64,000 nucleotides of DNA from Achromobacter sp. UMC71 (GTDB lineage: Bacteria > Pseudomonadota > Gammaproteobacteria > Burkholderiales > Burkholderiaceae_B), in NCBI RefSeq assembly GCF_014170305.1, contig NZ_LZZT01000006.1, positions 62,001 to 126,000 of the forward strand, given 5' to 3'. Below are positions 1 through 15,036 of this stretch, in pieces. The position numbers were made by a program, and so were the translations under genes. The notes below the pieces were generated by a model. The model searched no databases. It worked only from the letters and a program-made list of their open reading frames with translations, and was not told the DNA's origin. Each line of letters begins with the position of its first letter. The stretch's first letter is position 1.

Positions 1-2012
1 TCCACCCCAACGACGACACGATCCTGGCCGACAGCCTGCGGCGCAATGGCCGCACTATCCTGCCTGTCGTGCTGGACCGCCTCACCTATCCGTCTTCCAT
101 CAGCGCACCCATCCCGCTCTTGGCGCAGGCCGCGGCCGGCAGCGGCTTCATCAACGCCAGCATCGACGCCGACGGCGTATTGCGCTCTGCGGCGCTGACC
201 GCCCGGTTCGCCGGCGAACGCTGGCAGCACTTCGCGCTGAGCATGCTGGACGTGGGCGGACAGGCCGCGTTGGGCGAAAGGCTGCTGGGGCGCGCCTCCC
301 CGGACGGCAGCATCCTGATCCCCTATGCCGGCCCCGCCGCGCATACTCGCGCCGTGTCCTATCTGTCGGTCCTGCGCGGCGACGTGCCGCCTGAGCAGAT
401 CCGCGGCAAATACGTGCTGGTGGGCGCCTGGGCGACCGGCCTGGGCGATGCGTACACGACGCCGGTTTCCCATGAGGTCAGCGGCATGCCCGGCGTGGAG
501 ATCATCGCCAATCTGCTGCAGGCGGCCAAAGATGACATCGCCTTCCAGCCGCCCGCCCCCTGGCTCAATGCACTGTTCTCCGCCTTGCCCGTGCTGCTGG
601 CCTGCCTGGCATTGTGGCGCCTGTCCCCGAACCAGGCGCTGCTGGTCAATATCGGCTTGCTGATCGTGGTGTTGACGGCCAGCCTGCTGCTGCTGGGCCA
701 CAGTTATCTCTGGTTCGCGCCGACCGCCGCGCTGATGGGCGTGGCGCTTTGCTACCCTCTCTGGAGCTGGCGCAGCCAGGAGGCCGCGCTACGCTACATG
801 GACAACGAGCTCCGACGGCTGCAGCGCGAATATCCACCGGTGCTGAACGAGGCCCGGGCGCAATCCAGCGGGCCCAGCGCGTCACTCGAAAGCCGGGTCG
901 GTGAATTGCGGCGCGCCCTGGCCCGCGTACGGAACCTGCGACGATTCCTGGCCGACGGCCTGGACGGCATGCCCGACGCGACGCTGGTGTTCGACCAGGA
1001 AGGCCGCATGCAATTTCGCAACCAGGCCGCCGTGATGTACTTCCAGCGCCTGGGCATGCGCCCGCCCCGTGTCGGGCATCCCGCCACGCATCTGCTCGAG
1101 AAGACCATCAGCGATGAATCGACGCGGCAACGCGTGGCCCAGGTGCTGAGCGGCCAGGGGCCGGTGTCCGACCAATCGCCCTGGACGGCCGACCTGGAAG
1201 TGCGCGACCGCGCCGGCCGCGATCTGATCCTGAAGTGCGCGCCGATCCACACGGCCGAAGGCAACTTCGCCGGTACGGTGGCCACATTGACCGACATCTC
1301 CGGCATCCGCCAGGCGGAACGTCAGCGCGAAGAAACCCTGCGCTTCATTTCGCACGACATGCGGGCGCCGCAAAGCTCGATCCTGGCGCTGGTCGAGATG
1401 ACGCAGGAAGGCGGTGGCGCGCCGTCGGGCAAGGATGACACGCTCACGCGCATCGCCGCGCTGGCCAACCGCACGCTGCATCTGGTCGACGATTTCGTCC
1501 ACCTTACGCGGGCGGAATCGATGACCCTTCATGCGGTCGACCTGGACCTGGGCGGCCTGCTTCAAGATAGCGTGGACGAGTTCTGGGCCTCCGCGCACAA
1601 GCGCGGCATCCAGCTGGAAGTGCGCGCGCCGCTGCCGGCGGCCTATGTGCGCGGCGACCAGACGCTGCTGATGCGGGCGCTATGCAATCTGATCGACAAC
1701 GCCATCAAGTACAGCCCCGTGCAAACCCGCATCGAATGCAGCATCGATGCGAGGCCAGGCTATTGGCGCGCCACCATCCGCGACCAGGGGCAAGGCATCG
1801 CCCAGCAAGACCTGGCGCGGCTGTTCGAGCCGTTTTCCCGCGTCGGCGTCGATACCAAAACCGATGTGGGCGGGGCGGGTCTGGGGCTGGCGTTCGTGCG
1901 CACCGTCGCGCAGCGCCATGGCGGCGAGGTCGAGGTCAGCAGCGAAGTAGGCGTGGGCTCGGTCTTTACGCTGCAGCTGCCGGCCGCACCCGACGATATG
2001 CCGGCCACTTGA
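1..2012 (+). CDS. CHASE2-domain sensor histidine kinase (5' end outside the window)
   Basis: Membrane sensor kinase, truncated by the window edge: the frame is open from base 3, and the residues before the GTG at 69 (with a DD..LA..L pattern and ILPVVLD) still look like CHASE2, so 69 is not the true start. Counting from 69, the rest of CHASE2 fills residues 1-160, hydrophobic segments lie at about 165-235, a PAS-like domain at about 290-410, and a HisKA H-box with His429 in FISHDMRAP. An HATPase domain follows, with N-box NLIDNAIKYS and G-boxes DQGQGI and GAGLGL. It should autophosphorylate His429 in response to an extracytoplasmic cue. The signal and the partner regulator are unknown; the regulator may lie upstream. 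The downstream PEGA gene converges with it, 24 bases apart. Confidence 0.9.
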   Translation, partial: HPNDDTILADSLRRNGRTILPVVLDRLTYPSSISAPIPLLAQAAAGSGFINASIDADGVLRSAALTARFAGERWQHFALSMLDVGGQAALGERLLGRASPDGSILIPYAGPAAHTRAVSYLSVLRGDVPPEQIRGKYVLVGAWATGLGDAYTTPVSHEVSGMPGVEIIANLLQAAKDDIAFQPPAPWLNALFSALPVLLACLALWRLSPNQALLVNIGLLIVVLTASLLLLGHSYLWFAPTAALMGVALCYPLWSWRSQEAALRYMDNELRRLQREYPPVLNEARAQSSGPSASLESRVGELRRALARVRNLRRFLADGLDGMPDATLVFDQEGRMQFRNQAAVMYFQRLGMRPPRVGHPATHLLEKTISDESTRQRVAQVLSGQGPVSDQSPWTADLEVRDRAGRDLILKCAPIHTAEGNFAGTVATLTDISGIRQAERQREETLRFISHDMRAPQSSILALVEMTQEGGGAPSGKDDTLTRIAALANRTLHLVDDFVHLTRAESMTLHAVDLDLGGLLQDSVDEFWASAHKRGIQLEVRAPLPAAYVRGDQTLLMRALCNLIDNAIKYSPVQTRIECSIDARPGYWRATIRDQGQGIAQQDLARLFEPFSRVGVDTKTDVGGAGLGLAFVRTVAQRHGGEVEVSSEVGVGSVFTLQLPAAPDDMPAT

Positions 2013-2036
2013 TGCCCGGCGCAGGCCCGCTGTGCG

Positions 2037-3398
2037 TTATTGGAAGACGTGCGAAATGACGGCAGGCTTGCCCGGCTTGATTTCGAGCGTTGCGCGATAA
2101 GGCGGCAGATCGGCGTTGCGCAGCACCACCTTGTACTTGCCGGGGATGAGCCGCAACTCCTTCACCGGCGGACTGATGCCGCGCGCGATGCCGTTGATCC
2201 AGACCTCGCCCCACGGGCGGATATCCAGGCGCACCAGGACAGGCACGGGTTTCGGCTTGGGCGCGTCTTCCTGGGCAGCCGCGGCGGGCGGTTGCAGGTC
2301 GTGCGCGGATGGCTCTCCCCCCTGGCTCGGATCCACCAGCACTGATGGATTGGCATCGGGCGCGGGCGTTGCGGCACCACCGTCCGGTGAGGCCGGAATG
2401 CCGGGCGCTGGCGAAGCCGCTCCAGGCGATGGTGCAGCCGTTCCAGGCGCAGGCACCCCAGTCGGCGCCGGAGCCGTTGCAGAAGCCGATCCCGCCGAGC
2501 CTGAGCCAGACTCGGCGGCCTGCGGCAGGACCGCCGCCGGCTGAGGCGGCTGCGCCAGCGCGGTGGCCGGCGGCGCCGGCTGGACAGCGGGTGGATTGGG
2601 CTGCACCACCTCGGACCGGGTAATCAAGGCGTTGCTCGCGCCAGGCCCGACGTGGAGCCAGGCGTAGACGCCTACGCCAACCAGAGCCACTACCAGCAAC
2701 AGCGCCAGCAGCGGCCGTCCTGCCCCGCGGGGCTTGCCCACGGCCTCCACGGGCGCCACTGGTGCGGCGGCGACTTCGGCGACGGCCGGATCATTAGCGA
2801 CCGGCGCGGCCTCGGCGTACGCGGATATGCTCAGCATCGTGGCCAGTTCCGCCAGGGTCTGGGGACGGTCGACGGGCAACATCGCCAGGCCCCGGTCGAT
2901 CACGCTGAGAAATGCCGGTGTGTATTTTGCCAGGCCCAGCGAGGCCAGGGGTTCATAGCTGTCGGTGGCCCGGCGTTCGGGCGCGGGCGGCGGGCGGTGG
3001 CCGATGACCAGGGCGTGCATGACCGCGCATAGCGCGTAGACGTCCGTCCAGGGGCCTCGCGGCCAATCCGCCGAGTCGGTGTACAGCTCGAACGGGGCAA
3101 ATCCCGGCGCGGGCGTCACGCCCGCCCGGCGCGACCGCGGCACCGACAATTCGGGCAGCAAATGCGCACGCGCGCCTTCGTCCATGCCGACCGTATCCAG
3201 GGAAATGTCGCCACATATTTCGCCCTGCGCGTGCAGGCCCATCAGCGATGGCAGCAAATCCGACAGCAGCCGCTTGATGCGTGCTTCCGGCACGCCGCCC
3301 GCCGCGCTGGCGGCGATGGCGCTCAAGGGGCGCAAGGCTAGCGGCGCAGCCCCTGAAAATGGGCTGCGCGGCGTATGCAGGCCGGCGGATGAGGACAT
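2037..3398 (-). CDS. PEGA-domain membrane protein with a truncated protein-kinase-like domain
   Basis: 453 residues from the ATG at 3398. Longer reading upstream is unlikely because it would overlap the lipoprotein gene and has no recognisable sequence. Residues about 30-200 resemble the C-lobe of a Hanks-type kinase: QGEICGDISLDTV replaces the usual HGDI/HRD-N catalytic loop, GFAPFELY resembles the APE motif, then TDVYALCAVMHAL and RPQTLAEL. No N-lobe, glycine loop or ATP-binding lysine is visible, so it is probably a pseudokinase. One transmembrane helix (RPLLALLLVVALVGVG) follows, then a long Pro/Ala linker and a C-terminal PEGA repeat. A scaffold or surface-sensing role is inference. Confidence 0.8.
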   Translation of the reverse strand: MSSSAGLHTPRSPFSGAAPLALRPLSAIAASAAGGVPEARIKRLLSDLLPSLMGLHAQGEICGDISLDTVGMDEGARAHLLPELSVPRSRRAGVTPAPGFAPFELYTDSADWPRGPWTDVYALCAVMHALVIGHRPPPAPERRATDSYEPLASLGLAKYTPAFLSVIDRGLAMLPVDRPQTLAELATMLSISAYAEAAPVANDPAVAEVAAAPVAPVEAVGKPRGAGRPLLALLLVVALVGVGVYAWLHVGPGASNALITRSEVVQPNPPAVQPAPPATALAQPPQPAAVLPQAAESGSGSAGSASATAPAPTGVPAPGTAAPSPGAASPAPGIPASPDGGAATPAPDANPSVLVDPSQGGEPSAHDLQPPAAAAQEDAPKPKPVPVLVRLDIRPWGEVWINGIARGISPPVKELRLIPGKYKVVLRNADLPPYRATLEIKPGKPAVISHVFQ

Positions 3399-3555
3399 AT
3401 TCAATACTGCGCGATGAACGCAAAAATTTTGGTTGACGGCTGATAAGCGGAATATTATCCAATCCGTTACGCAAGGACATTGCCGAAAATGTCCGAGCGC
3501 ATCAGGCTGTGGCACGATAGCGTATCGCCAAAATCCCTCAATTCGTTGAACGCCT

Positions 3556-3951
3556 ATGAAAATTCGCTTAGTTGGCAGTTTGCTTGGATTATCGGCCTTG
3601 CTGGCCGGCTGCGTCGGCCTGCCCTCCTCCCCGCCGGAAAAACCACCCACGCCCGAGGCGCTGGCCCAGCTGCAGCAGGTGCGCGACCAGTACAGCGCCG
3701 GCCGGTACGGCGAAGTCATCCGCCAGGTCGCCAAGTCCGATGAACTGGCATCGTCTAGCAAGGCCGTACGCATCGAGGCCTACAAGCTGCAGGCGTTCAG
3801 CTACTGCGTCAGCCGTTACGCCCAACTTTGCGAGGACAGCTTCGCCCGTATCCTGCAGCTGGACCCGGCTTTCGAGCTGGCTACCAATGAGGCCGGCCAT
3901 CCCGTCTGGGGCCCGGTGTTCCAGCGCGCCAAAGGCCAAGCCTCAAAATAA
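3556..3951 (+). CDS. small TPR-like lipoprotein
   Basis: 131-residue predicted outer-membrane or periplasmic lipoprotein. The signal peptide ends in the lipobox LAGC, with Cys19 as the lipidated residue. The mature part is helical, with alternating motifs such as YSAGRYGEVIRQV and AYKLQAFSYCVS that look like TPR helices. It resembles the small lipoproteins annotated in related genomes as TssQ-like, T6SS-associated proteins; I recall that from memory and see no type VI secretion gene here. It is divergent from the PEGA gene, sharing a 157-bp upstream region, and is followed by a bidirectional terminator. Confidence 0.8.
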   Translation: MKIRLVGSLLGLSALLAGCVGLPSSPPEKPPTPEALAQLQQVRDQYSAGRYGEVIRQVAKSDELASSSKAVRIEAYKLQAFSYCVSRYAQLCEDSFARILQLDPAFELATNEAGHPVWGPVFQRAKGQASK

Positions 3952-3980
3952 GACGAAAACACCTGCGCCCAGATAAAAAA

Positions 3981-4006
3981 AGGCCGCTGATTCGCATCAG
4001 CGGCCT
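3981..4006. terminator. bidirectional terminator between the lipoprotein gene and rpoC
   Basis: A 10-bp perfect stem (3981-3990 with 3997-4006) and a 6-nt loop, with an A-run on the left and a T-run on the right, so it can stop transcription from both the lipoprotein gene and the rpoBC operon. Confidence 0.9.
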
Positions 4007-4062
4007 TTTTGCTTCTGGCCTCCCCCGCCGGTACCGCGCGGGGGATTCGCCGGACAATCCGC

Positions 4063-7000
4063 TTATTCGGCGGCGTCCTCGGTACCCACGTCGGCCGACG
4101 GGGCATCGGCGTCCGAGCCCACCGTGACCGGCGAGTCTTCGAACGGGTTGGCCAGCTGGCGGGCGGCTTCGCGTTCCGCGGCCTCCAGCTCTTCCTTGTC
4201 GCGGCGGGCGTGGTGGTACGCCAGGCCGGTACCCGCCGGAATCAGGCGGCCGACGATGACGTTTTCCTTCAGGCCACGCAGGTCGTCGCGCTTGCCCATG
4301 ATGGCGGCTTCGGTCAGGACACGCGTGGTTTCCTGGAACGAGGCAGCCGAGATGAACGAGTCGGTCGACAGCGAGGCCTTCGTGATACCCAGCAGCACGT
4401 TGTCGTACGTCGCGGGGATGCGGTCTTCCGCGATGCAACGGTCGTTCGCGTTCAACAGCTCGGAACGCTCGACCTGCTCGCCCGGGATGAACTCGGTATC
4501 GCCAGCATCAACGATGTTCACGCGGCGCAGCATCTGACGAACAATCACTTCAATGTGCTTGTCGTTGATCTTCACGCCCTGCAGACGGTACACGTCCTGC
4601 ACTTCGTCGACGATGTAGGTCGCCAGCTTCTCGATGCCTTGCAGGCGCAGGATGTCGTGGGGATCGGCCGGGCCGTCCACGATCATTTCGCCCTTGTTCA
4701 CCACTTGACCGTCGTGCACCAGAACCTGCTTTTCCTTCGGAATCAGGAACTCGTGGCTCACGCCTTCCAGGTCGGTGATGACCAGACGCTGCTTGCCCTT
4801 GGTGTCCTTACCGAACGAAACCGTACCGGTGACGTCGGCGAGCATGCCGGCATCCTTCGGCGAACGGGCTTCGAACAGTTCGGCCACACGCGGCAGACCG
4901 CCGGTAATGTCGCGGGTCTTTTGCGATTCTTGCGGAATACGCGCCAGAACTTCACCCACGGCAACCTGCTGGCCGTCACGCACGGTAATCAGCGCGCCCA
5001 CCGGGAACGTGATGTTCACCGAGTGATCGGTGCCGGCGATCTTGACGTCGTCGCCGTTCTCGTTGGCCAGCTTGATCTGCGGACGCATGACGATCTTGCC
5101 GCCACGGGTCTTGGGCGTGATGACGACGAGCGTCGACAGGCCGGTGACTTCGTCCACCTGCTTGGCAACGGTCACGCCTTCTTCGATGTTCTCGAAGCGG
5201 ACGGCGCCGCCGTATTCCGACACGATCGGACGGGTCAGCGGGTCCCACGTCGCCAGACGCGCGCCAGCCTTCACGGCTTCGCCATCGCCCACCAGCACGG
5301 TCGCGCCGTACGGGATCTTGTGGCGTTCGCGTTCGCGGCCGTTGTCGTCGAAGATCGCCAGTTCGCCCGAACGCGAAATCGCGATGCGTTCGCCCTTGGC
5401 GTTGGTGACATACCGCATCGTGCTGGCAAAGCCAACCGCGCCGCTAGACTTGGTTTCCACCGCGCTGGCCAGGGCCGAACGCGACGCCGCGCCACCGATG
5501 TGGAACGTACGCATCGTCAGCTGCGTGCCCGGTTCACCGATGGACTGGGCGGCGATAACGCCAACCGCTTCGCCCTGGTTGACCGGCGAGCCGCGGCCGA
5601 GGTCACGGCCGTAGCAGTGCGCGCACAGACCGTGACGCGTTTCGCACGTCAGCGGCGTGCGGACCTTGACTTCGTCCACACCGATACGGTCGATCATGTC
5701 GACCATGTCTTCGTCCAGCAAGGAGCCGGCGGTGATGGCCGTTTCCTGCGTGTCCGGGTTGATGATGTCGATGGCAGCCACGCGGCCCAGGATGCGGTCG
5801 CGCAGCGGTTCGATGACTTCACCGCCTTCCACCAGGGCCTTCATGTTGTAGCCCTGCGACGTGCCGCAATCGTCCTCGGTGATCACCAAGTCTTGCGTCA
5901 CGTCGACCAGACGACGGGTCAGGTAGCCCGAGTTCGCGGTCTTCAGTGCCGTATCGGCCAGACCCTTACGCGCGCCGTGAGTCGAGATGAAGTACTGGAG
6001 TACGTTCAGGCCTTCACGGAAGTTCGCGGTAATGGGCGTTTCGATAATGGAACCGTCCGGCTTGGCCATCAGGCCGCGCATACCGGCCAGCTGGCGGATC
6101 TGGGCGGCCGAACCGCGGGCGCCCGAGTCAGCCATCATGTAGATGGAGTTGAACGATTCCTGGCGCACTTCTTCGCCGTGACGGTTGATCACGGGCTCGG
6201 TGGCCAGTTGTTCCATCATCGCCTTGCCGACCTTGTCGCCGGCCTTGCCCCAGATGTCCACCACGTTGTTGTAGCGTTCTTGGGACGTGACCAGACCCGA
6301 CGAGTACTGCTTGTCGATTTCCTTCACTTCGCGGCTGGCTTCGGCCAGGATGCCTTCCTTGGCGGTCGGGATCAGCATGTCGCCCATGGCGATCGAGATA
6401 CCGCCGCGCGTGGCCAGCTTGAAGCCGGACTGCATCAGCTTGTCGGCAAAGATCACCGTGTCGCGCAGGCCGCAACGGCGGAACGACTGGTTGATCAGGC
6501 GCGAGATTTCCTTCTTCTTCAGCGCCTTGTTCAAGACGGTGAAGGGCAGGCCCTTGGGCAGGATTTCGGACAGCAGCGCGCGGCCGACCGTCGTTTCGTG
6601 ACGGCGGATCACCGGCTGCCATTCGCCTGCTTCGTCGCGCTCGTGCTCTTTCAGACGCACGGTAATGCGGGTTTGCAGTTCGACTTCGCCGTTGTCGTAG
6701 GCACGCTGCACTTCAGCGACGTCGGTGAAGAAGATGCCTTCGCCCTTGCCGTTGATGCGCTCGCGCGTCGTGTAGTACAGACCCAGCACGATATCCTGGG
6801 ACGGCACGATCGACGGTTCGCCGTTAGCCGGGAACAGCACGTTGTTCGACGCCAGCATCAGCGTGCGCGCTTCGAGCTGGGCTTCCAGCGACAGCGGCAC
6901 GTGGACGGCCATCTGGTCACCGTCGAAGTCGGCGTTGAACGCCGCGCAAACCAGCGGGTGCAGCTGGATGGCCTTGCCTTCGATCAGGACCGGCTCGAAC

Positions 7001-8306
7001 GCCTGGATGCCCAAACGGTGCAGCGTGGGCGCACGGTTCAGCATGACCGGGTGTTCGCGGATGACTTCTTCCAGGATGTCCCAGACCACCGGTTCCTGGC
7101 TTTCCACCAGCTTCTTGGCAGCCTTGATGGTCGTGGCCAGGCCCATCATCTCCAGACGATTGAAGATGAACGGCTTGAACAGTTCCAGGGCCATCAGCTT
7201 GGGCAGGCCGCACTGATGCAGCTTGAGCTGCGGACCCACCACGATGACCGAACGGCCCGAGTAGTCGACGCGCTTGCCCAGCAGGTTCTGACGGAAACGA
7301 CCGCTCTTGCCCTTGATCATGTCGGCCAGCGACTTGAGCTGGCGCTTGTTGGCGCCCGTCATGGCTTTGCCACGGCGGCCGTTGTCCAGCAGCGAGTCGA
7401 CGGCTTCCTGCAGCATCCGCTTTTCGTTGCGCAGGATGATTTCCGGCGCCTTGAGCTCCAGAAGGCGCTTCAAGCGGTTGTTGCGGTTGATGACGCGGCG
7501 GTACAGGTCGTTCAGGTCGGAGGTCGCGAAGCGGCCGCCGTCCAGCGGCACCAGCGGACGCAGGTCCGGCGGCAGCACGGGCAGCACTTCCATGACCATC
7601 CACTCGGCCTTGATGCCCGACTTCTGGAAGCCTTCCAGCACCTTCAGGCGCTTGGAGATCTTCTTGATCTTGGCTTCCGAGCTGGTGGCCTTCAGTTCGC
7701 CGCGCAGCGTTTCCACTTCGCGGTCGATGTCGATGGTACGCAGCAGTTCGCGCACGGCTTCAGCGCCCATCAGGGCACGGAAGTCGTCGCCGTATTCTTC
7801 GGTCTTGGCGAGGAAATCGTCATCCGACATGATCTGGCCGCGCTTGAGCGGCGTCATGCCAGGTTCGATCACGCACCAGGCTTCGAAGTACAGCACGCGT
7901 TCGATGTCGCGCAGGGTCATGTCGAGCACCATGCCCAGACGCGACGGCAGGCTCTTCAGGAACCAGATGTGCGCGACGGGGCTGGCCAGCTCGATGTGGC
8001 CCATGCGTTCACGGCGAACCTTGGCAACGGTAACTTCAACGCCGCACTTTTCGCAGATCACGCCACGATGCTTCAGGCGCTTGTACTTGCCGCACAAGCA
8101 CTCGTAGTCTTTGATCGGGCCAAAGATCTTGGAGCAGAACAGGCCGTCGCGCTCGGGCTTGAACGTGCGGTAGTTGATGGTCTCGGGCTTGCGAACTTCG
8201 CCGTAAGACCACGAACGGATCTTCTCGGGCGAGGCGATGCCGATCTTGATGGCATCGAACTGCTCGTCTTGCGAGACTTGCTTAAAGAGGTCGAGTAGCG
8301 CTTTCA

Positions 8307-8307
<1 letters not shown>
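4063..8307 (-). CDS. rpoC: RNA polymerase beta' subunit
   Basis: 1414 residues, full length. The catalytic magnesium loop NADFDGD is at residues 458-464. The N-terminal zinc site has [20 protein letters not shown] and a second cysteine cluster appears as [11 protein letters not shown]. It forms the RNA polymerase core with RpoB. Its ATG overlaps the rpoB stop codon by one base (TAATG), which implies coupled translation. It is the last gene of the ribosomal-protein/RNA-polymerase operon and ends at a strong terminator. Confidence 0.99.
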
Positions 8308-12419
<4,112 letters not shown>

Positions 12420-12476
12420 GAGCACTCCGACTCGAGGTTGCATGGGCCGTCAACCACGGCCCCAGGTGATACGACT

Positions 12477-12523
12477 CCAGGAAACCCCTCTGAAAGGTCA
12501 TGACCCCAGTAGGGGTTTCCTGG
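12477..12523 (-). promoter_or_regulatory. perfect 13-bp hairpin in the rplL-rpoB gap
   Basis: Bases 12477-12489 pair exactly with 12511-12523 around a 21-nt loop. No T-run follows, so it is not a simple terminator. In E. coli the rplL-rpoB gap holds an RNase III processing stem, so this may serve the same purpose; that is inference from position. Confidence 0.55.
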
Positions 12524-12533
12524 AAACGCAAAA

Positions 12534-12566
12534 GCCCGGGGACTGCAAACTGTGCTGTCCCCGGGC
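12534..12566 (-). terminator. terminator-like attenuator between rplL and rpoB
   Basis: A 10-bp GC-rich stem (12534-12543 with 12557-12566) with a 13-nt loop, followed on the minus strand by TTTT. Partial termination here would explain excess L7/L12 over RNA polymerase, as known for the E. coli rpoBC attenuator. Confidence 0.65.
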
Positions 12567-12581
12567 AAATTGACGCAGGTC

Positions 12582-12962
12582 TTACTTGACTTCGACCTTG
12601 GCGCCAGCTTCTTCCAGCTTCTTCTTGGCGGCTTCGGCGTCAGCCTTGGCCACAGCTTCCTTGACGGGCTTCGGAGCGCCGTCAACCAGGTCCTTGGCTT
12701 CCTTCAGACCCAGACCGGTCAGCTCGCGCACGGCCTTGATGACGCTAACCTTGTTGGCGCCAGCTTCGGTCAGAACGACGGTGAACTCGGTTTGCTCTTC
12801 AGCAGCGGCGGCAGCGCCACCAGCGGCGGGAGCAGCGACAGCGACAGCGGCGGCAGCAGCCGACACGCCGAACTTCTCTTCCATTTCCTTGATCAGCTCG
12901 GACAGCTCGAGCACGGTCATGCCAGCGATGGCGTCAAGGATTTCAGCTTTGTTAAGTGCCAT
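12582..12962 (-). CDS. rplL: ribosomal protein L7/L12
   Basis: 126 residues, the usual length. The N-terminal dimerisation domain ([19 protein letters not shown]) is joined by an Ala/Gly-rich hinge at about residues 35-55 to the C-terminal factor-binding domain ([20 protein letters not shown]). It forms the ribosomal stalk with L10 and recruits translation GTPases. It lies between rplJ and rpoB in the same transcript. Confidence 0.99.
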   Translation of the reverse strand: MALNKAEILDAIAGMTVLELSELIKEMEEKFGVSAAAAAVAVAAPAAGGAAAAAEEQTEFTVVLTEAGANKVSVIKAVRELTGLGLKEAKDLVDGAPKPVKEAVAKADAEAAKKKLEEAGAKVEVK

Positions 12963-13043
12963 TTTTCAGAACTCCAAAAATTTTGGTAATGCCAGGGTTT
13001 GGGTGTCGCTCGGTCGTTCAGCGAATTCCGTGAAGGAGGGCGA

Positions 13044-13568
13044 TTAAGCCGCTGCCTTCTGGTCGCGCACGGCGGCGAGGCCACGGGCGAACTTGGTCGG
13101 AACTTCGTTGAGCGTACGCACGAATTGCGCGATGGGGGCTTGCATGGTGCCCAGCAGTTTCGACAGCAACTCTTCGCGCGAGGGCATGGTGGCCAGGGCC
13201 TTCACACCATCTTGGTTCAGCAGGCTGTTGGGCAATGCGCCCGCCTTGATGACCAGCTTGTCGTTGCTTTTCGCGAAACCTGCGAGGACCTTGGCCGCCG
13301 AAACCGGATCAGTGCTGATGCCATAGATCAGCGGACCGGTCAGTTGCTCAGCCAACGGCTCGAAAGCCGTGCCGGCAACAGCACGACGGGCCAGCGAGTT
13401 CTTCAGAACACGCAGATACACGCCCGATTCACGCGCAGTTTTGCGCAGTACGGTGACAGAGGCGACGTCCAGACCACGGTACTCGGCGATAACAATCGAT
13501 TGCGCCTTGGCCACTTCGGCCGAGACTTCCTCGATTACCACCGCTTTCTCTTGACGATTGAGACTCAC
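13044..13568 (-). CDS. rplJ: ribosomal protein L10
   Basis: 174 residues with a GTG start (sequence [20 protein letters not shown]). The N-terminal part binds 23S rRNA and the C-terminal helix carries L7/L12 dimers. In other proteobacteria the L10-(L12) complex represses its own mRNA through the rplJ leader, and a 270-nt leader is present here. Confidence 0.98.
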   Translation of the reverse strand: MSLNRQEKAVVIEEVSAEVAKAQSIVIAEYRGLDVASVTVLRKTARESGVYLRVLKNSLARRAVAGTAFEPLAEQLTGPLIYGISTDPVSAAKVLAGFAKSNDKLVIKAGALPNSLLNQDGVKALATMPSREELLSKLLGTMQAPIAQFVRTLNEVPTKFARGLAAVRDQKAAA

Positions 13569-13838
13569 GGTTTGAACACTCCATCAAAAGACGCTTGGGG
13601 CCTAAGCCTTGCGCGTCAACCGAATGCGGCGCCTGGTCGAGTTCTTCAGATAAAGAATTCTTCCTGGGGACGCCGTCTACGCTGGATCCGAACTATGCGA
13701 GCTTCGGGATTAAGCGGGGCAGCGGGGGGACTGCTTCCAGTGGAAGGAGAACCTTCGCACTGCCCTGCTCCAGCGGTCTTTGACAGCAACATCCGGAGGG
13801 ATCCGGATGCAGCCCAAAGTACGTTTACTGCTGCTGGC
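13569..13838 (-). promoter_or_regulatory. rplA-rplJ intergenic region, probable L10 leader
   Basis: 270 nt without a gene, in the position where proteobacteria carry the L10 autoregulatory leader. A short hairpin (13790-13797 with 13802-13809) follows the rplA stop. I did not derive a full secondary structure, so the call rests mainly on position and length. Confidence 0.45.
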
Positions 13839-14540
13839 TTAGTTGGAAGCCGACAGCGAGGCAATTTCCACGCGCGCACCGCCGCCCATCGTGGACGAGA
13901 CAGCCAGCTTGCGCAGGTAGATGCCCTTGGACGCGGCGGGACGAGCCTTTTGCAGGGCGTCGACCAGTGCGGCCAGGTTGGTTTGCAGCTGTTCCACGCC
14001 GAACGACGCACGGCCGATCGTTGCGTGGATGATGCCGGCCTTGTCGGTACGGTACTGAACCTGACCAGCCTTGGCGTTCTTGACAGCGGTGGCGACGTCG
14101 GGCGTCACGGTGCCGACCTTCGGGTTCGGCATCAGGCCACGGGGACCCAGGATCTGGCCCAGGGCACCCACGACACGCATCGTGTCGGGCGAGGCGATGA
14201 CGACGTCGAAGTCCATTTGACCGGCCTTGATCGCGTCAGCCAGGTCGTCCAGACCGACGATGTCGGCGCCGGCGGCCTTGGCGGCTTCAGCCTTGTCGCC
14301 TTGGGCGAACACGGCCACGCGGACCGACTTGCCGGTGCCGGCGGGCAGCACGACCGAACCACGGACCAGTTGGTCCGACTTCTTCGGGTCGATGCCGAGT
14401 TGCACGGCCACGTCAATGGATTCATTGAACTTGGCGACAGCGGTTTCCTTGACCAGGGTCAGGGCTTCGGCGACCGGGTACAGCTTGGTGCGGTCGATCT
14501 TTTGCGCAATGGCGGCGGCGCGCTTGGACAGTTTTGCCAT
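13839..14540 (-). CDS. rplA: ribosomal protein L1
   Basis: 233 residues, typical length, with conserved L1 segments such as [20 protein letters not shown] and [18 protein letters not shown]. It binds 23S rRNA at the E-site stalk and, in E. coli, represses the rplKA transcript. Two bases separate it from rplK. Confidence 0.99.
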   Translation of the reverse strand: MAKLSKRAAAIAQKIDRTKLYPVAEALTLVKETAVAKFNESIDVAVQLGIDPKKSDQLVRGSVVLPAGTGKSVRVAVFAQGDKAEAAKAAGADIVGLDDLADAIKAGQMDFDVVIASPDTMRVVGALGQILGPRGLMPNPKVGTVTPDVATAVKNAKAGQVQYRTDKAGIIHATIGRASFGVEQLQTNLAALVDALQKARPAASKGIYLRKLAVSSTMGGGARVEIASLSASN

Positions 14541-14542
14541 GA

Positions 14543-14974
14543 TTAGATCCCCTCAACCGTGATGCCCATGCTGCGGGCGCTGCCAGCGATCGTACGCACA
14601 GCGGCGTCCAGATCAGCGGCGGTCAGATCGGGGCCCTTGGCCTTGGCGATTTCTTCAGCCTGGGCGCGGGTCAGCGTGCCGACCTTGTCGGTATGCGGCT
14701 TGGACGAACCCTTTTGCACACCGGCGGCCTTCTTGATGAGGACCGTCGCGGGCGGGGTCTTCATGATGAAGGTGAAGCTCTTGTCGGCGAAGGCGGTGAT
14801 CACCACCGGAATCGGCAGACCAGGCTCCATGCCTTGGGTCTTGGCGTTGAACGCCTTGCAGAATTCCATGATGTTCAGGCCACGCTGACCCAGGGCCGGG
14901 CCAATCGGGGGGGAGGGGTTAGCCTTACCAGCCGGCACTTGCAGCTTGATAAAGCCGACGATCTTCTTCGCCAT
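14543..14974 (-). CDS. rplK: ribosomal protein L11
   Basis: 143 residues. It shows the L11 signature [20 protein letters not shown] near the N-terminus and a C-terminal rRNA-binding domain. It sits at the GTPase-associated centre and is needed for RelA-type stringent signalling. It is cotranscribed with nusG upstream and rplA downstream. Confidence 0.99.
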   Translation of the reverse strand: MAKKIVGFIKLQVPAGKANPSPPIGPALGQRGLNIMEFCKAFNAKTQGMEPGLPIPVVITAFADKSFTFIMKTPPATVLIKKAAGVQKGSSKPHTDKVGTLTRAQAEEIAKAKGPDLTAADLDAAVRTIAGSARSMGITVEGI

Positions 14975-15036
14975 GCTTTGCTCCTTGCGGGTTATATCGC
15001 CCTAGCACAAAGGCCAGGGCTCCCCGGGGGTTGAAA

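Noticed and set aside
4009-8298. 1429-codon open frame antisense to rpoC
   Set aside because: Exact shadow of rpoC on the other strand, caused by biased codon use in GC-rich DNA. Its product is low-complexity His/Asp/Arg-rich and matches no family.
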